DNA of 64,000 nt from Sporosarcina luteola (GTDB lineage Bacteria > Bacillota > Bacilli > Bacillales_A > Planococcaceae): the NCBI RefSeq assembly GCF_023715245.1, contig NZ_JAMBNV010000002.1:124001-188000 (forward strand), in the 5' to 3' direction. The notes beneath the pieces were generated by a model. It did no database searches. It was not told where the DNA came from and worked only from the letters and a program-made list of their open reading frames with translations. The position numbers were made by a program, and so were the translations under genes. Positions within the stretch are counted from its first letter, which is position 1; each line of letters begins with the position of its first letter. This document shows, in pieces, positions 42,913-51,199 of this stretch.

Positions 42913-43129
42913 GCGCTTCCCTCACCTTCATCGCAAATTCTATACCTCAGTATATCATACAGCCTAGTTTCAATGCTCTTGAAAACAAATTAGGACTGGT
43001 TACTAATGGGAACGTTTTCAGCCGAGGTTTGTTTCCTTCCAAGGAAAACTTTCCGCGAGCGGCAGCATTTATTGTGCGATTTAAAAAACGACCGCGCTCC
43101 CCGTTGCCGGGAAGGCAGTCGCTGAAGTG

Positions 43130-43762
43130 CTATTCTTCCTGTTGCTCGCCATCCGAAGACGGGAAAATATCCTTCACGGTAGACTTGATTTTATACCATA
43201 GCCAGTCGAAGGCCTGATCAATTTCTTCACTCTTCCCTGTAACGACTGCTGTCGAAGCCATATATTTGGATCCATGGATAACTGTCACATTCCCATCCAC
43301 TTCCCCTTCAATCCGGAGATTTCCATTTTTAACGACAATATCGCCTTTCACGACTTCGCCGGCGGGAACTATTACCGTTTCCCCTTCGACGATAAGATTC
43401 GGCTGTTTCGTGAAGGAGAACTGCTGATTGTTGCTATAGCTAGAAAAGAGCGTAGCGCTCATTAGTAGTAAAAATAGTGCGGCCGCAGCCACGAGCGGGT
43501 GCCTGCGTAATAGGCGCTGAAAGCCTGCTTGCGATTTCTCTTTTGGGAGACGTTCCATGACGCCTGAGACAAATCCTTCCGGTGCTTGAATTGGAGCTGT
43601 GTCCTTCAGGAATAAAGCCGACATTTTCAGTTCATCCATCATTTCCCTGCAAAGATCACATTCAACCAAATGCTTATGCAGCACCTGCTCTTCTTCATGG
43701 CTAATGTCTCCGTCTAAATACGCGTGCATTAAATGGATCACTGGTTCCTGACACGTATTCAT
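43130..43762 (-). CDS. rsiW: Anti-sigma-W factor RsiW
   Basis: 210 residues. The zinc-binding anti-sigma motif is HKHLVECDLCREMMDEL (H-x3-C-x2-C), near residue 30. One membrane helix (LVAAAALFLLLMSAT) near residue 90 leads to an outer domain. It holds SigW at the membrane until stress-induced proteolysis. Its start is 13 nt after the sigW stop codon. Confidence 0.94.
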   Translation of the reverse strand: MNTCQEPVIHLMHAYLDGDISHEEEQVLHKHLVECDLCREMMDELKMSALFLKDTAPIQAPEGFVSGVMERLPKEKSQAGFQRLLRRHPLVAAAALFLLLMSATLFSSYSNNQQFSFTKQPNLIVEGETVIVPAGEVVKGDIVVKNGNLRIEGEVDGNVTVIHGSKYMASTAVVTGKSEEIDQAFDWLWYKIKSTVKDIFPSSDGEQQEE

Positions 43763-43775
43763 ACTTTATTCCCTC

Positions 43776-44339
43776 CTACATAGTACCCATCTGCTTCCGT
43801 AATGCTTCCCGTCCACGGTGAACCCGGGTCTTCACGGTTCCAAGTGGTAACTCTAAAATATCACTGATGTCCTGCAACGGCAATTCTTCCATATAACGCA
43901 AAATGATGACAGTGCGGTATTTTTCCGGCAGTCGTCCAATCTCATATTGGACACGTTCCTGCGCTTCCATACGCTCCACTTCTTCCTCCGGCAAATCGCC
44001 GGCTGCTGCAATCTGCGAGTACATGTTGAGGCCGTCCGTTCCCGGCACTGTCGCATCAAGATAATAATCCGGCTTCTTTTTGCGGATCCTATCGATGCAT
44101 AAATTTGTTGCAATCCGAAATAACCAAGTGGAAAACTTCCGTTTCTGATCGTACGTATGGATATTCACATAGGCACGTACAAAAGCTTCCTGGGCTATAT
44201 CTTCCGCTTCCTGGGGATTGCCGAGCATTCGATAACAAACATGATACAGCCGATGTTGAAACATGGTGACTATTTCCTCGAATGCATCTTGATCGCCTTT
44301 GATCACTTGATTTATTCTTTTATTGACCAATTCATCCAA
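43776..44339 (-). CDS. sigW: ECF sigma factor SigW
   Basis: 187 residues from TTG 44339 with GGAGG 8-9 nt upstream. AEDIAQEAFVRAYVNIHTYD and KFSTWLFRIATNLCIDRIR are region 2; LPEKYRTVIILRYMEELPLQ and LGTVKTRVHRGREALR are region 4. It directs genes for defence against envelope damage and detergents. A matching SigW-type promoter lies upstream, so it is autoregulated. Confidence 0.94.
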   Translation of the reverse strand: MDELVNKRINQVIKGDQDAFEEIVTMFQHRLYHVCYRMLGNPQEAEDIAQEAFVRAYVNIHTYDQKRKFSTWLFRIATNLCIDRIRKKKPDYYLDATVPGTDGLNMYSQIAAAGDLPEEEVERMEAQERVQYEIGRLPEKYRTVIILRYMEELPLQDISDILELPLGTVKTRVHRGREALRKQMGTM

Positions 44340-44377
44340 TGACTTTCATCCTCCGCTCTATGCGGCTGTTCCTTCTA

Positions 44378-44404
44378 TACGTTTGAAGGGTCCAACTGGT
44401 TTCA
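44378..44404 (-). promoter_or_regulatory. SigW-type autoregulatory promoter
   Basis: On the minus strand, TGAAAC (44399-44404) and CGTATA (CGTA at 44378-44381) are 17 bp apart. The consensus is TGAAAC-N16/17-CGTA. Confidence 0.8.
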
Positions 44405-44474
44405 TTTTTACTCCATGTTTTTTATTTTACCAAAGATTGATAACTATTTCCGTTCTTTTAGGAAAATTATTACT

Positions 44475-44504
44475 TAAAAACCGCCTGGATGAAAACCCAG
44501 GCGG
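44475..44504 (-). terminator. Terminator of rocF
   Basis: CCGCCTGG (44481-44488) and CCAGGCGG (44497-44504) form a perfect 8-bp stem, with TTTTTAA following on the minus strand. Confidence 0.92.
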
Positions 44505-44510
44505 CCATTC

Positions 44511-45416
44511 TTAGAGTAATTTTTCCCCTAACAAAGATCCCATCAATCCGACCGCGACATCCGCGGTTTTGTTTCTCTCATCGAGTATTGGATTTACTTC
44601 GACGAATTCAGCTGATGTGATTATGCCCGCATCCTCAAGCATTTCCATTGCGAGATGGCTTTCACGATAGCTTATTCCGCCCGCCACCGGTGTCCCCACT
44701 CCAGGAGTGTAAAGCGGATCAAGGCCATCCAAATCCAATGATAGGTGAACCCCGTCAACGTTCTTTTCCTGCAAATAAGCAATCGCTTCTTTCATGACCG
44801 TAGTCATGCCATCCCGGTCAATTTCATGCATCGTGAACACTTTAATACCTAGATCCCTAATGAGATTACGCTCTCCGGGATCGACTGAACGCGCACCGAT
44901 GATGACAATATTTTCGGGCTTCACTTTCTGCCCTTCTTGATAAATATTCACTAATCTCTCGTGGCCACGCCCCATAAGGACCGCAAGCGGCATCCCATGG
45001 ATATTGCCTGATGGTGACGTTTCAATCGTATTCATGTCAACATGTGCGTCATACCAGATGACGCCTAAGTTTTTATATTTTGATGTTAAACCTGCAATTG
45101 TTCCGATGGCAATACTATGATCGCCTCCGAGTACAAGAGGAAAGTTCCCTTTCTCTACGACTTTAGCTACTCGGTTCGCAAGTTCACCAGTCGCTTGAAC
45201 AACTTCCTCCAAGTTTTTTAATTTCGCAACTTCCTGATCTTTACGTTCAACTGCACTTACTTGGACATCTCCCTCATCCTTCAGCGTATGGCCGATCGTT
45301 TCCAATCTGTTTACCACGCCGGCATAACGGATGGCGCTCGGGCCCATGTCCACGCCTCTACGGCTTTGTCCGTAATCTAGTGGAACCCCTATTAATGATA
45401 TATTCATTTTTTTCAT
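44511..45416 (-). CDS. rocF: Arginase RocF
   Basis: 301 residues from ATG 45416, with GGGGGG upstream; the earlier frame start lacks spacing. The manganese-binding segments are VLGGDHSIAIGTIAG, VIWYDAHVDMNT and SLDLDGLDPLYTPG. It hydrolyses arginine to ornithine and urea. A likely arginine-repressor site lies upstream. Confidence 0.96.
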   Translation of the reverse strand: MKKMNISLIGVPLDYGQSRRGVDMGPSAIRYAGVVNRLETIGHTLKDEGDVQVSAVERKDQEVAKLKNLEEVVQATGELANRVAKVVEKGNFPLVLGGDHSIAIGTIAGLTSKYKNLGVIWYDAHVDMNTIETSPSGNIHGMPLAVLMGRGHERLVNIYQEGQKVKPENIVIIGARSVDPGERNLIRDLGIKVFTMHEIDRDGMTTVMKEAIAYLQEKNVDGVHLSLDLDGLDPLYTPGVGTPVAGGISYRESHLAMEMLEDAGIITSAEFVEVNPILDERNKTADVAVGLMGSLLGEKLL

Positions 45417-45477
45417 ATTTGTCAGCCCCCCATCCATATTGTAATTCGTCATATGGAATGGCTCAACCTAACAAGTT

Positions 45478-45495
45478 TTTGGATATTTATTCATT
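45478..45495 (-). promoter_or_regulatory. Candidate ARG box before rocF
   Basis: On the minus strand, AATGAATAAATATCCAAA matches the AhrC/ArgR consensus CATGAATAAAAATKCAAK at about 14 of 18 positions. It lies about 60-80 bp upstream of the rocF start. AhrC activates arginine catabolic genes in B. subtilis; binding here is inferred. Confidence 0.4.
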
Positions 45496-45599
45496 TTCTA
45501 CAGATTTCAAAAACATGAATTCACAATCTACTGGAGATAAAGGCTTGTATCATTTGATAATAGTTATCCATATAACATCCATCAACTGTTCATCTGATA

Positions 45600-46079
45600 A
45601 ATAGCTGCAATATTGCCCATGAGGAACATCCGATGTCATGATGAGCATGCAAATACGCATAAAGTCGTCCAAAACCGCATAAAACGCTCCAAATGCTCAT
45701 ATCTTATATGAGAAACGCATATATCTCCACAAAAGCTCATAAATGGATTCAGATACGCATATACGCTCACAAATTCTTTTAAATGTGTAAAAGCACACGT
45801 TTAACTAATTCTCGGCCTGTACAATTCTTACGGACACCTTCTCTATTCAATAGCATCAAGTCATTCGCTTTTTATACTTTAGTTAATTTGCCTACTATAT
45901 AATACCTTTCCATGATACTCGTTACCACTACAGAGACGGGATAAGCTCTATGAATATTTTAAGAAAATGTTGAGGTGGGAGATTTTTGGCAATAAAAAAA
46001 ATCCTATCTATTGATGGATTTGTGTGGGTGTTTTATGGGGTTTGTGAGATTATTGTTAACTGATAATAACCGTTTATGT
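45600..46079. other. Intergenic region between the tRNA cluster and rocF
   Basis: No gene is supported here. The part from 45645 to 45770 is a tandem array (listed separately). From 45780 to 46079 there is AT-rich sequence with short homopolymer runs (AAAAAA near 45992) and no hairpin or ribosome site that I would defend. Confidence 0.5.
45645..45780. repeat. 20-bp tandem array, family C, about six units
   Basis: GCAT or TCAT cores start at 45657, 45677, 45697, 45717, 45737 and 45757, exactly 20 bp apart (an extra GCAT at 45645 is off register). A typical unit is AAATACGCATAAAGTCGTCC. The sequence has no similarity to families A, B and D, but the period and intergenic position are alike. Confidence 0.85.
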
Positions 46080-46149
46080 GGAATGCTCTGGTATTAAAAC
46101 CGGTTTGCTCGCATTTACCTTGAACTTGGAATGCTCTAGTATTAAAACC
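46080..46149. repeat. 22-bp direct repeat, two copies 48 bp apart
   Basis: GGAATGCTCT(G/A)GTATTAAAACC occurs at 46080-46101 and 46128-46149, with one difference. TTTGCTC follows each copy. The copies lie just downstream of the tRNA cluster (minus strand). Confidence 0.8.
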
Positions 46150-46159
46150 TTTTGCTCCT

Positions 46160-46214
46160 AATTCCTTTCGGAATTACTCGCAAATCATTTTTTTCGTGGA
46201 GCGAAAAAAATGAT
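46160..46214 (-). terminator. Hairpins at the 3' end of the tRNA operon
   Basis: AATCATTTTTTTCG and CGAAAAAAATGATT form a 14-bp stem directly after the CCA end of tRNA-Gln. AATTCC-TTTC-GGAATT forms a second, shorter hairpin further on. No classic U-run follows the main stem, so termination or processing is uncertain. Confidence 0.5.
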
Positions 46215-46289
46215 TGGCTGGGGTAGCTGGATTCGAACCAACGAATGACGGAGTCAAAGTCCGTTGCCTTACCGCTTGGCTATACCCCA
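46215..46289 (-). tRNA. tRNA-Gln (anticodon TTG)
   Basis: 75 nt including an encoded CCA. The acceptor stem TGGGGTA pairs with TACCCCA; discriminator G. The anticodon loop reads CTTTGAC with anticodon TTG, and the T-loop is GGTTCGAATCC. Last tRNA of the leftward cluster. Confidence 0.95.
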
Positions 46290-46332
46290 ATGATATATCG
46301 TGATAAGCTGCTTCCCAGATTGTATGTATAGA

Positions 46333-46417
46333 TGGTGGTGGGGGACGGATTCGAACCGCCGAACCCTGAGGGAGCGGATTTACAGTCCGCCGCGTTTAGC
46401 CACTTCGCTACCCCACC
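46333..46417 (-). tRNA. tRNA-Tyr (anticodon GTA)
   Basis: 85 nt with encoded CCA and a long variable arm, as expected for a class II tRNA. The acceptor stem GGTGGGG pairs with CCCCACC; the anticodon loop is CTGTAAA with anticodon GTA. Confidence 0.95.
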
Positions 46418-46473
46418 AGGTTAAAATATAATAAGCTGAGCATCTATTTGCCAGCTTTCCTAATAATAAAAAA

Positions 46474-46548
46474 TGGTGACCCCTACGGGATTCGAACCCG
46501 TGTTACCGCCGTGAAAGGGCGGTGTCTTAACCGCTTGACCAAGGGGCC
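46474..46548 (-). tRNA. tRNA-Glu (anticodon TTC)
   Basis: 75 nt with encoded CCA. The acceptor stem GGCCCCT pairs with AGGGGTC (one wobble); the anticodon loop is CTTTCAC with anticodon TTC; T-loop GGTTCGAATCC. Confidence 0.95.
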
Positions 46549-46703
46549 ATACTATAATAATAAATTTCTCAGTGATTAGCACAAATGCTATAGTACCAAA
46601 TTTATAGTCGTAATGCAAGCCTATTTTTATAATCTTGCACTCAGACAGCAGGCGGACATAAAAAAAAGTTCTTGCCTATGAAACAAAATTCTCAAGTTTC
46701 ATC

Positions 46704-46779
46704 TGGAGCTTCCAACCGGATTCGAACCGGTGACCTCTTCCTTACCATGGAAGCACTCTACCTACTGAGCTATGGAAGC
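46704..46779 (-). tRNA. tRNA-Thr (anticodon GGT)
   Basis: 76 nt with encoded CCA. The acceptor stem GCTTCCA pairs with TGGAAGC. The anticodon stem CTTCC/GGAAG encloses the loop ATGGTAA, giving GGT. Confidence 0.93.
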
Positions 46780-46786
46780 ATAAATA

Positions 46787-46861
46787 TGGCTCCGCAGGTA
46801 GGACTCGAACCTACGACCGATCGGTTAACAGCCGATTGCTCTACCACTGAGCTACTGCGGA
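46787..46861 (-). tRNA. tRNA-Asn (anticodon GTT)
   Basis: 75 nt with encoded CCA. The acceptor stem TCCGCAG pairs with CTGCGGA; the anticodon loop is CTGTTAA with anticodon GTT. First gene of the cluster Asn-Thr-Glu-Tyr-Gln in transcription order. Confidence 0.95.
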
Positions 46862-47032
46862 ATCGTAATTAATTTTTCCAACGACACTATTTAGTTTAGC
46901 TGACCGCCGGGGAAAAATCAACTTTAATTTCATTACCCCGTAACGACTTTCTTATATTAGCATGTTCCAATCATATCGGTCAAGCCTTTATCATAAAGTA
47001 CCCTATAGATTTCGTTTCAAAGGGGATGTAAC

Positions 47033-47698
47033 TTGAGAGCTAAACTAATTCTTTTACTTTTCGTATGCTGCGCTGCCGCATTGTTTTTCCCAAGCATGCC
47101 CGGATCGGATTCGTTGAAGTCTGTTTTCCGTTTGACGGACGAGCCGAATGAAGTCATCGTCAGAGGAATGTCGGGATCCGCGCTAACCATTAATATATCA
47201 TTCGGAGATGAGGAAGTGGAGCAGCTGATCCGTGAATTACAGGCTCCCTATCCTTTGCTCCTTCTTGACATGGATTGGGCCGGGCGCTTTCCTGAAATCG
47301 TGCAATTGATCAAGAAACGCAATATCCCTACCGGTTTATTGGGACATGCCGGGATGGAGTATGAACAGAATACACCTCTTCTGATTGAACAGCTGGAGAC
47401 ATATGAGAAGCTTTTCGGTGCCAAACCGTTATGGTTCAGAACGTCAGATGAGCAGTTCCCTTATTCACTACGGACCGCACTTTGGGACACCGAAGTGAAC
47501 GCCCTTGGTTCATCAGTCCGCTGGCATACGGGAGAGCCGCCGCCGGTCATCGAAGGGGAAATCATTTCGCTGCCGCATTATCGCGAGGAACGGATTACGT
47601 TAGCCGACTTCAAAAAGCTGACTGAAACGCGCCAGAACAAATCATTGGAGGATGTCCTATTCAATATGTCCATCAAAACAAAAAAAATGCCGAAATAA
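47033..47698 (+). CDS. PdaB-like polysaccharide deacetylase homologue without catalytic residues
   Basis: 221 residues from TTG 47033 (AAGGGGATG upstream). An N-terminal membrane helix is followed by a NodB-type fold. SALTINISFGDEE corresponds to ALTFDISWGDE of B. subtilis PdaB, and KPLWFRTSDEQFPYSLR to the LLRPPTGQF region. The catalytic Asp (FD) is Asn, and the metal-binding His motif is not recognisable (GHAGMEYEQN). Position beside kbaA is that of pdaB, a sporulation deacetylase gene. So this looks like a diverged, probably non-catalytic orthologue. Confidence 0.7.
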   Translation: MRAKLILLLFVCCAAALFFPSMPGSDSLKSVFRLTDEPNEVIVRGMSGSALTINISFGDEEVEQLIRELQAPYPLLLLDMDWAGRFPEIVQLIKKRNIPTGLLGHAGMEYEQNTPLLIEQLETYEKLFGAKPLWFRTSDEQFPYSLRTALWDTEVNALGSSVRWHTGEPPPVIEGEIISLPHYREERITLADFKKLTETRQNKSLEDVLFNMSIKTKKMPK

Positions 47699-47740
47699 CA
47701 AAAGCGCAGTTCCCCATTCAAGTGAGGAACTGCGCTTTTC
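47697..47740. terminator. Shared terminator between the pdaB-like gene and kbaA
   Basis: AAAAGCGCAGTTCC and GGAACTGCGCTTTT form a strong stem with a loop of about 12 nt and A/T tracts on both sides, serving both convergent genes. Confidence 0.92.
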
Positions 47741-47741
47741 A

Positions 47742-48410
47742 TCATTTCGCTTTTGCCGTTTTACGCGCTTGTTTACGTGCGTCAAGTCTCGCTTTATCCT
47801 CATCGGATTGACGGTTATACTTCGGCAGCATAAGAAGCTGGTAGGCATTTACCGCGAGAAGTGGGAATAATAAAATTGTCACCCATGAATCAATATTGCC
47901 CGACCGGACCATCAAAGCTGGCAGCCATTCAAGTGTCGTAATGACAATCATGAAAAACAATGCTGAAATGAGTGTGTGCTTTTTTGTCCATTTCGCTTTA
48001 AAATACGCTGTGACGATGGACACTGCAAGTAAGGAAAACAGCAATGTCAAATAGAGTACCGTCCGCCCTGTTTCCCCTGCCGTTAATTTAAATCTGAAAA
48101 ACACGAGGTCAAAGATGACAACCGCGATGATCAGCAGCTGCACCCAGTTCCATAATGTCAATGTCTTAAATAAGTTCACGCCGAATTGATGCACAGTTAA
48201 ATAGGCGAAAAAACCCATTTGTGCAACGACACTCATAGTGAACCCGAGAAAGATCATCCATAATAAAGCGCTAAGAAACTCTATATATTCTCCGGCAGAT
48301 AAATATTGTGAAAAGAATTCCCAACGGACGATCAATCCTAGGATGCCCGTGACAACTCCTCCAATTATCAATGCAGTAAAAAAGAATTTAACCCAATTTC
48401 GTATGGTCAC
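47742..48410 (-). CDS. kbaA: KinB-signalling pathway activation protein KbaA
   Basis: 222 residues from GTG 48410 (GGGGGAA upstream). Six membrane segments and a very basic C-terminal tail (RLDARKQARKTAKAK). MTIRNWVKFFFTALIIGG and the neighbours gerD and salA match B. subtilis kbaA. KbaA supports KinB-dependent entry into sporulation. Confidence 0.88.
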   Translation of the reverse strand: MTIRNWVKFFFTALIIGGVVTGILGLIVRWEFFSQYLSAGEYIEFLSALLWMIFLGFTMSVVAQMGFFAYLTVHQFGVNLFKTLTLWNWVQLLIIAVVIFDLVFFRFKLTAGETGRTVLYLTLLFSLLAVSIVTAYFKAKWTKKHTLISALFFMIVITTLEWLPALMVRSGNIDSWVTILLFPLLAVNAYQLLMLPKYNRQSDEDKARLDARKQARKTAKAK

Positions 48411-48551
48411 GATACTGTTCCCCCATTTTAATTGCTCTCAATAGTGTATCAACGTTTTGCCAAAAAATCTATTTCCTTGAATGACTAATGCATATTCCTC
48501 TTCATATTGTGAACAATAATTGAAAATGCAATCGGAAGGGAAATTGATCTC

Positions 48552-49169
48552 ATGATGAAAAAATGGGTTCATTTACTTGTACTGGCCATACTCTTATCGG
48601 GCTGCAGCATGCAACAGCAAGGACCGAACTACGATGAAATGAAGAAGATGATGACGGATGCCTTGCAAACGGATGATGGAAAAAAAGCTGTCCGGAAAAT
48701 GCTTTCCGACCCCGAGTTCAGGGAATTGATGGTGCTGGAGCAGCCGGAAGTGAAGAAATCCATCGAGGATACGTTATTGTCTAAAAAAGGCGAGGATTTT
48801 TGGAAACAAGCATTTGAAGACCCGAAATTCACCGAAAAAATTGCAAAAAGCATGAAAGATCAGCAGCAGGATATCATGTCGAAGTTAATTAACGACTCTT
48901 CTTTTCAAAAAGAAATGGTGGAGTTTTTCGGCCAGCCAGATATGCAAAAGCAGATGGAAACCATATTGCAATCAACGGATATGAAAAAACAGATGGAGAA
49001 ATCTATTGAGGAAACGATTAACAGTCCATTGCTCAAAGCAAAATGGCAGGAACTGATCCTTAAAGCTGGTGAAGTAGCGCCAACCGAGAAGGGCGGCGGC
49101 GGTGAATCCGGTGGCGGTGGCGGTGAGGGTGGCGGTGGTGAAGGTGGCGGCGGTGGCGGTGGAAAATGA
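48552..49169 (+). CDS. gerD: Spore germination lipoprotein GerD
   Basis: 205 residues. The lipobox is LLSGCSMQQQ. A helical core resembles GerD: MKKMMTDALQTDDGKKAVRK, FRELMVLEQPEVKKSIEDT and QMEKSIEETINSPLL. The last 25 residues are almost only Gly with scattered Glu and Ser, a longer Gly tail than I would expect. GerD clusters nutrient germinant receptors in the spore inner membrane. Confidence 0.92.
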   Translation: MMKKWVHLLVLAILLSGCSMQQQGPNYDEMKKMMTDALQTDDGKKAVRKMLSDPEFRELMVLEQPEVKKSIEDTLLSKKGEDFWKQAFEDPKFTEKIAKSMKDQQQDIMSKLINDSSFQKEMVEFFGQPDMQKQMETILQSTDMKKQMEKSIEETINSPLLKAKWQELILKAGEVAPTEKGGGGESGGGGGEGGGGEGGGGGGGK

Positions 49170-49216
49170 CGTCACTACCCGCACCCCTCAGTACATTTTA
49201 AACCTCCACGTCGGAT

Positions 49217-49273
49217 TAAAAAACGAACAGTCAATGGGAGAGTGAGCTGAGCCCCATTGATTGTTCGTTTTCC
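49217..49273. terminator. Shared terminator between gerD and salA
   Basis: AACGAACAGTCAATGGG (49222-49238) and CCCATTGATTGTTCGTT (49253-49269) pair with one mismatch around a 14-nt loop. T-rich ends occur on both strands. Confidence 0.9.
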
Positions 49274-49274
49274 T

Positions 49275-50333
49275 TTATTTATTTGTTTTGTCGATAACTG
49301 CCTTTGCAATTTCTGTGTATGTTTGACCAATCGGATGATGCTCCGCATAAACGGAAGGCGCGAAATCTGTTTCATTCCAATCGGGCTGCCCAAGTGGGAT
49401 TTGACCTAAAAGCTCGGTGCGTAATTCCTCCGCCAACCGCGTGCCTCCCCCTTGTCCGAAGACATATTCCTTTTCGTTAGACAGCTTCGATTCAAACCAT
49501 GCCATGTTTTCAATGACACCTAGTAACGTATGATCCGTTTGGAGCGCCATTGCACCTGCACGCGCTGCTACGAATGCAGCAGTTGGATGAGGCGTAGTAA
49601 CAACAATTTCTTTGGAGGAAGGAATCATTTGATGGATATCAAGCGCAACGTCTCCTGTTCCAGGTGGCAAATCCAAGATGAGGTAATCCAAGGGACCCCA
49701 GTCCACATCCCGGAAGAACTGATCTAGCACTTTCCCGAGCATCGGTCCGCGCCATACGACCGGAGCGTTATCTTCTACAAAGAACCCCATGGAAATTACT
49801 TTCACGCCAAAACGCTCCACCGGAATAATTCGGTCTTCACGGATTACCGGCAATTCGGTAATGCCCATCATATCCGGCACACTGAATCCGTAAATATCCG
49901 CATCGATCAATCCGACCTTTTTCCCGAGACGAGCGAGCGCAACCGCCAAGTTCACGGAAACGGTCGACTTACCGACTCCGCCTTTCCCGGATGCAATCGA
50001 AATGAATTCAATATCATTTAACGGTGACAGCAGGTCCTGTGCTTCCGCCTCCGTCGCAGTGCCACGGAACTTTTCAAGCGTCTCGGGCGGAAGCTCCTCA
50101 AATCGGATTCCGACTGAATCCGCCCCGGCCGCCTTTATCACTTCAACCACTTTCGTCTGCAAGTTCATTTGCTCCGCCGTGTTGACTTTAGCGATGGCCA
50201 ATTTTACACTGACATGCTTCTTCTCCGGTTTAACCGATATGCTGACAATTCCATCTGTTTCCGCAAGTGTTTTATGTAAAAACGGATCCTTCAACTCGCC
50301 TACAACATCACGGATAATTTGTTCGTTTATCAA
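49275..50333 (-). CDS. salA: Mrp/NBP35-type P-loop ATPase SalA
   Basis: 352 residues from TTG 50333, the same length as B. subtilis SalA; AGGGGTGG lies 5 nt upstream. The N-terminal DUF59-like domain is followed by ASGKGGVGKSTVSVNLA (deviant Walker A) and DADIYGFSVPDMMG. SalA regulates exoprotease genes in Bacillus; Mrp proteins also carry Fe-S clusters, but the C-x-x-C pair is not seen here. Followed downstream by gerD in convergent orientation. Confidence 0.9.
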   Translation of the reverse strand: MINEQIIRDVVGELKDPFLHKTLAETDGIVSISVKPEKKHVSVKLAIAKVNTAEQMNLQTKVVEVIKAAGADSVGIRFEELPPETLEKFRGTATEAEAQDLLSPLNDIEFISIASGKGGVGKSTVSVNLAVALARLGKKVGLIDADIYGFSVPDMMGITELPVIREDRIIPVERFGVKVISMGFFVEDNAPVVWRGPMLGKVLDQFFRDVDWGPLDYLILDLPPGTGDVALDIHQMIPSSKEIVVTTPHPTAAFVAARAGAMALQTDHTLLGVIENMAWFESKLSNEKEYVFGQGGGTRLAEELRTELLGQIPLGQPDWNETDFAPSVYAEHHPIGQTYTEIAKAVIDKTNK

Positions 50334-50411
50334 TATGGCCACCCCTTAGAGATTTATTCATTCTTCCCTAAGTATACCATATTGCCCCTTCTTCAAAGTC
50401 GGAATTTACTT

Positions 50412-51125
50412 TCATTGTTTTTCCGATAGTTGAAATTGAATAATTCCTTCCACAATCGCATCTGCCACTTTCCCCCGGTACGCAGGATCCATCAACAATG
50501 CCCGTTCTTCAGGATTGGAGATGAAGCCGGTTTCTATAAGTACTGAAGGCATTGGAACCTTTTTCAATAAATAAACCCCTTTAATCGCCATGGCTTCTCG
50601 CTCGGTGTTTTGTAGATTCGTTACGAAAGACCCTTGAATTGACTTGGCTAACAGCTCGCCTCCGGGATGTCCTTCCGCATGATAAAATACTTGAGAGCCC
50701 CGCCATCTTTGTTCTGGAATTGCATTCACGTGGACACTGAGGAAGATGTCGGGTTCCTCGTCGATAGCGATACTTTCACGCAGTTTCAAATCAGCCATCT
50801 TCCTTTGCCGAATCGTTCCAAACTTATCACTTGGTGCATGTTCCGCAATGGCGTCTCCTTCCTTCTCACGGGTCATGACAACCATTGCACCCTTCTTTTC
50901 AAGCCTTTTCTTCAACTCATGTGCAATGCTTAAGGTAATATCCCTCTCTACTACTTCTCCAACTGACGCTCCCCCATCCAATCCACCGTGCCCAGGATCA
51001 ATGAGAATCTTCATTCCCCCAAGCTGTTCAGGCATGAAGAATCCTCTGTCCGAGGCATTCACACCGTAAAGCACTACAAGAAGGGAACTCGCAAATAATA
51101 ACCCGATGATAAGCCATCGTTTCAA
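50412..51125 (-). CDS. cwlD: Germination-specific N-acetylmuramoyl-L-alanine amidase CwlD
   Basis: 237 residues from TTG 51125, with AAGGCGGTG 7 nt upstream (one mismatch to AAGGAGGTG); GTG 51131 is an alternative. A membrane anchor precedes an amidase-3 domain: KILIDPGHGGLDGGAS (first zinc His), VFLSVHVNAIPEQ (second His) and VLIETGFISNPEE (catalytic Glu). CwlD makes muramic-delta-lactam in spore cortex. Synteny with salA, gerD and kbaA supports it. Confidence 0.93.
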   Translation of the reverse strand: MKRWLIIGLLFASSLLVVLYGVNASDRGFFMPEQLGGMKILIDPGHGGLDGGASVGEVVERDITLSIAHELKKRLEKKGAMVVMTREKEGDAIAEHAPSDKFGTIRQRKMADLKLRESIAIDEEPDIFLSVHVNAIPEQRWRGSQVFYHAEGHPGGELLAKSIQGSFVTNLQNTEREAMAIKGVYLLKKVPMPSVLIETGFISNPEERALLMDPAYRGKVADAIVEGIIQFQLSEKQ

Positions 51126-51199
51126 TCTCACACCGCCTTTTTCCTCCACTATACGCAGACTTTAGCGAAGATATGAATGCTTGTATTACATTTCAGATG

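Noticed and set aside
46672-46872. A rightward open frame covering the tRNA-Thr and tRNA-Asn region (ending in TTELLRNRN)
   Set aside because: It is the antisense of tRNA genes, a well-known false protein; both tRNAs fold fully on the other strand.
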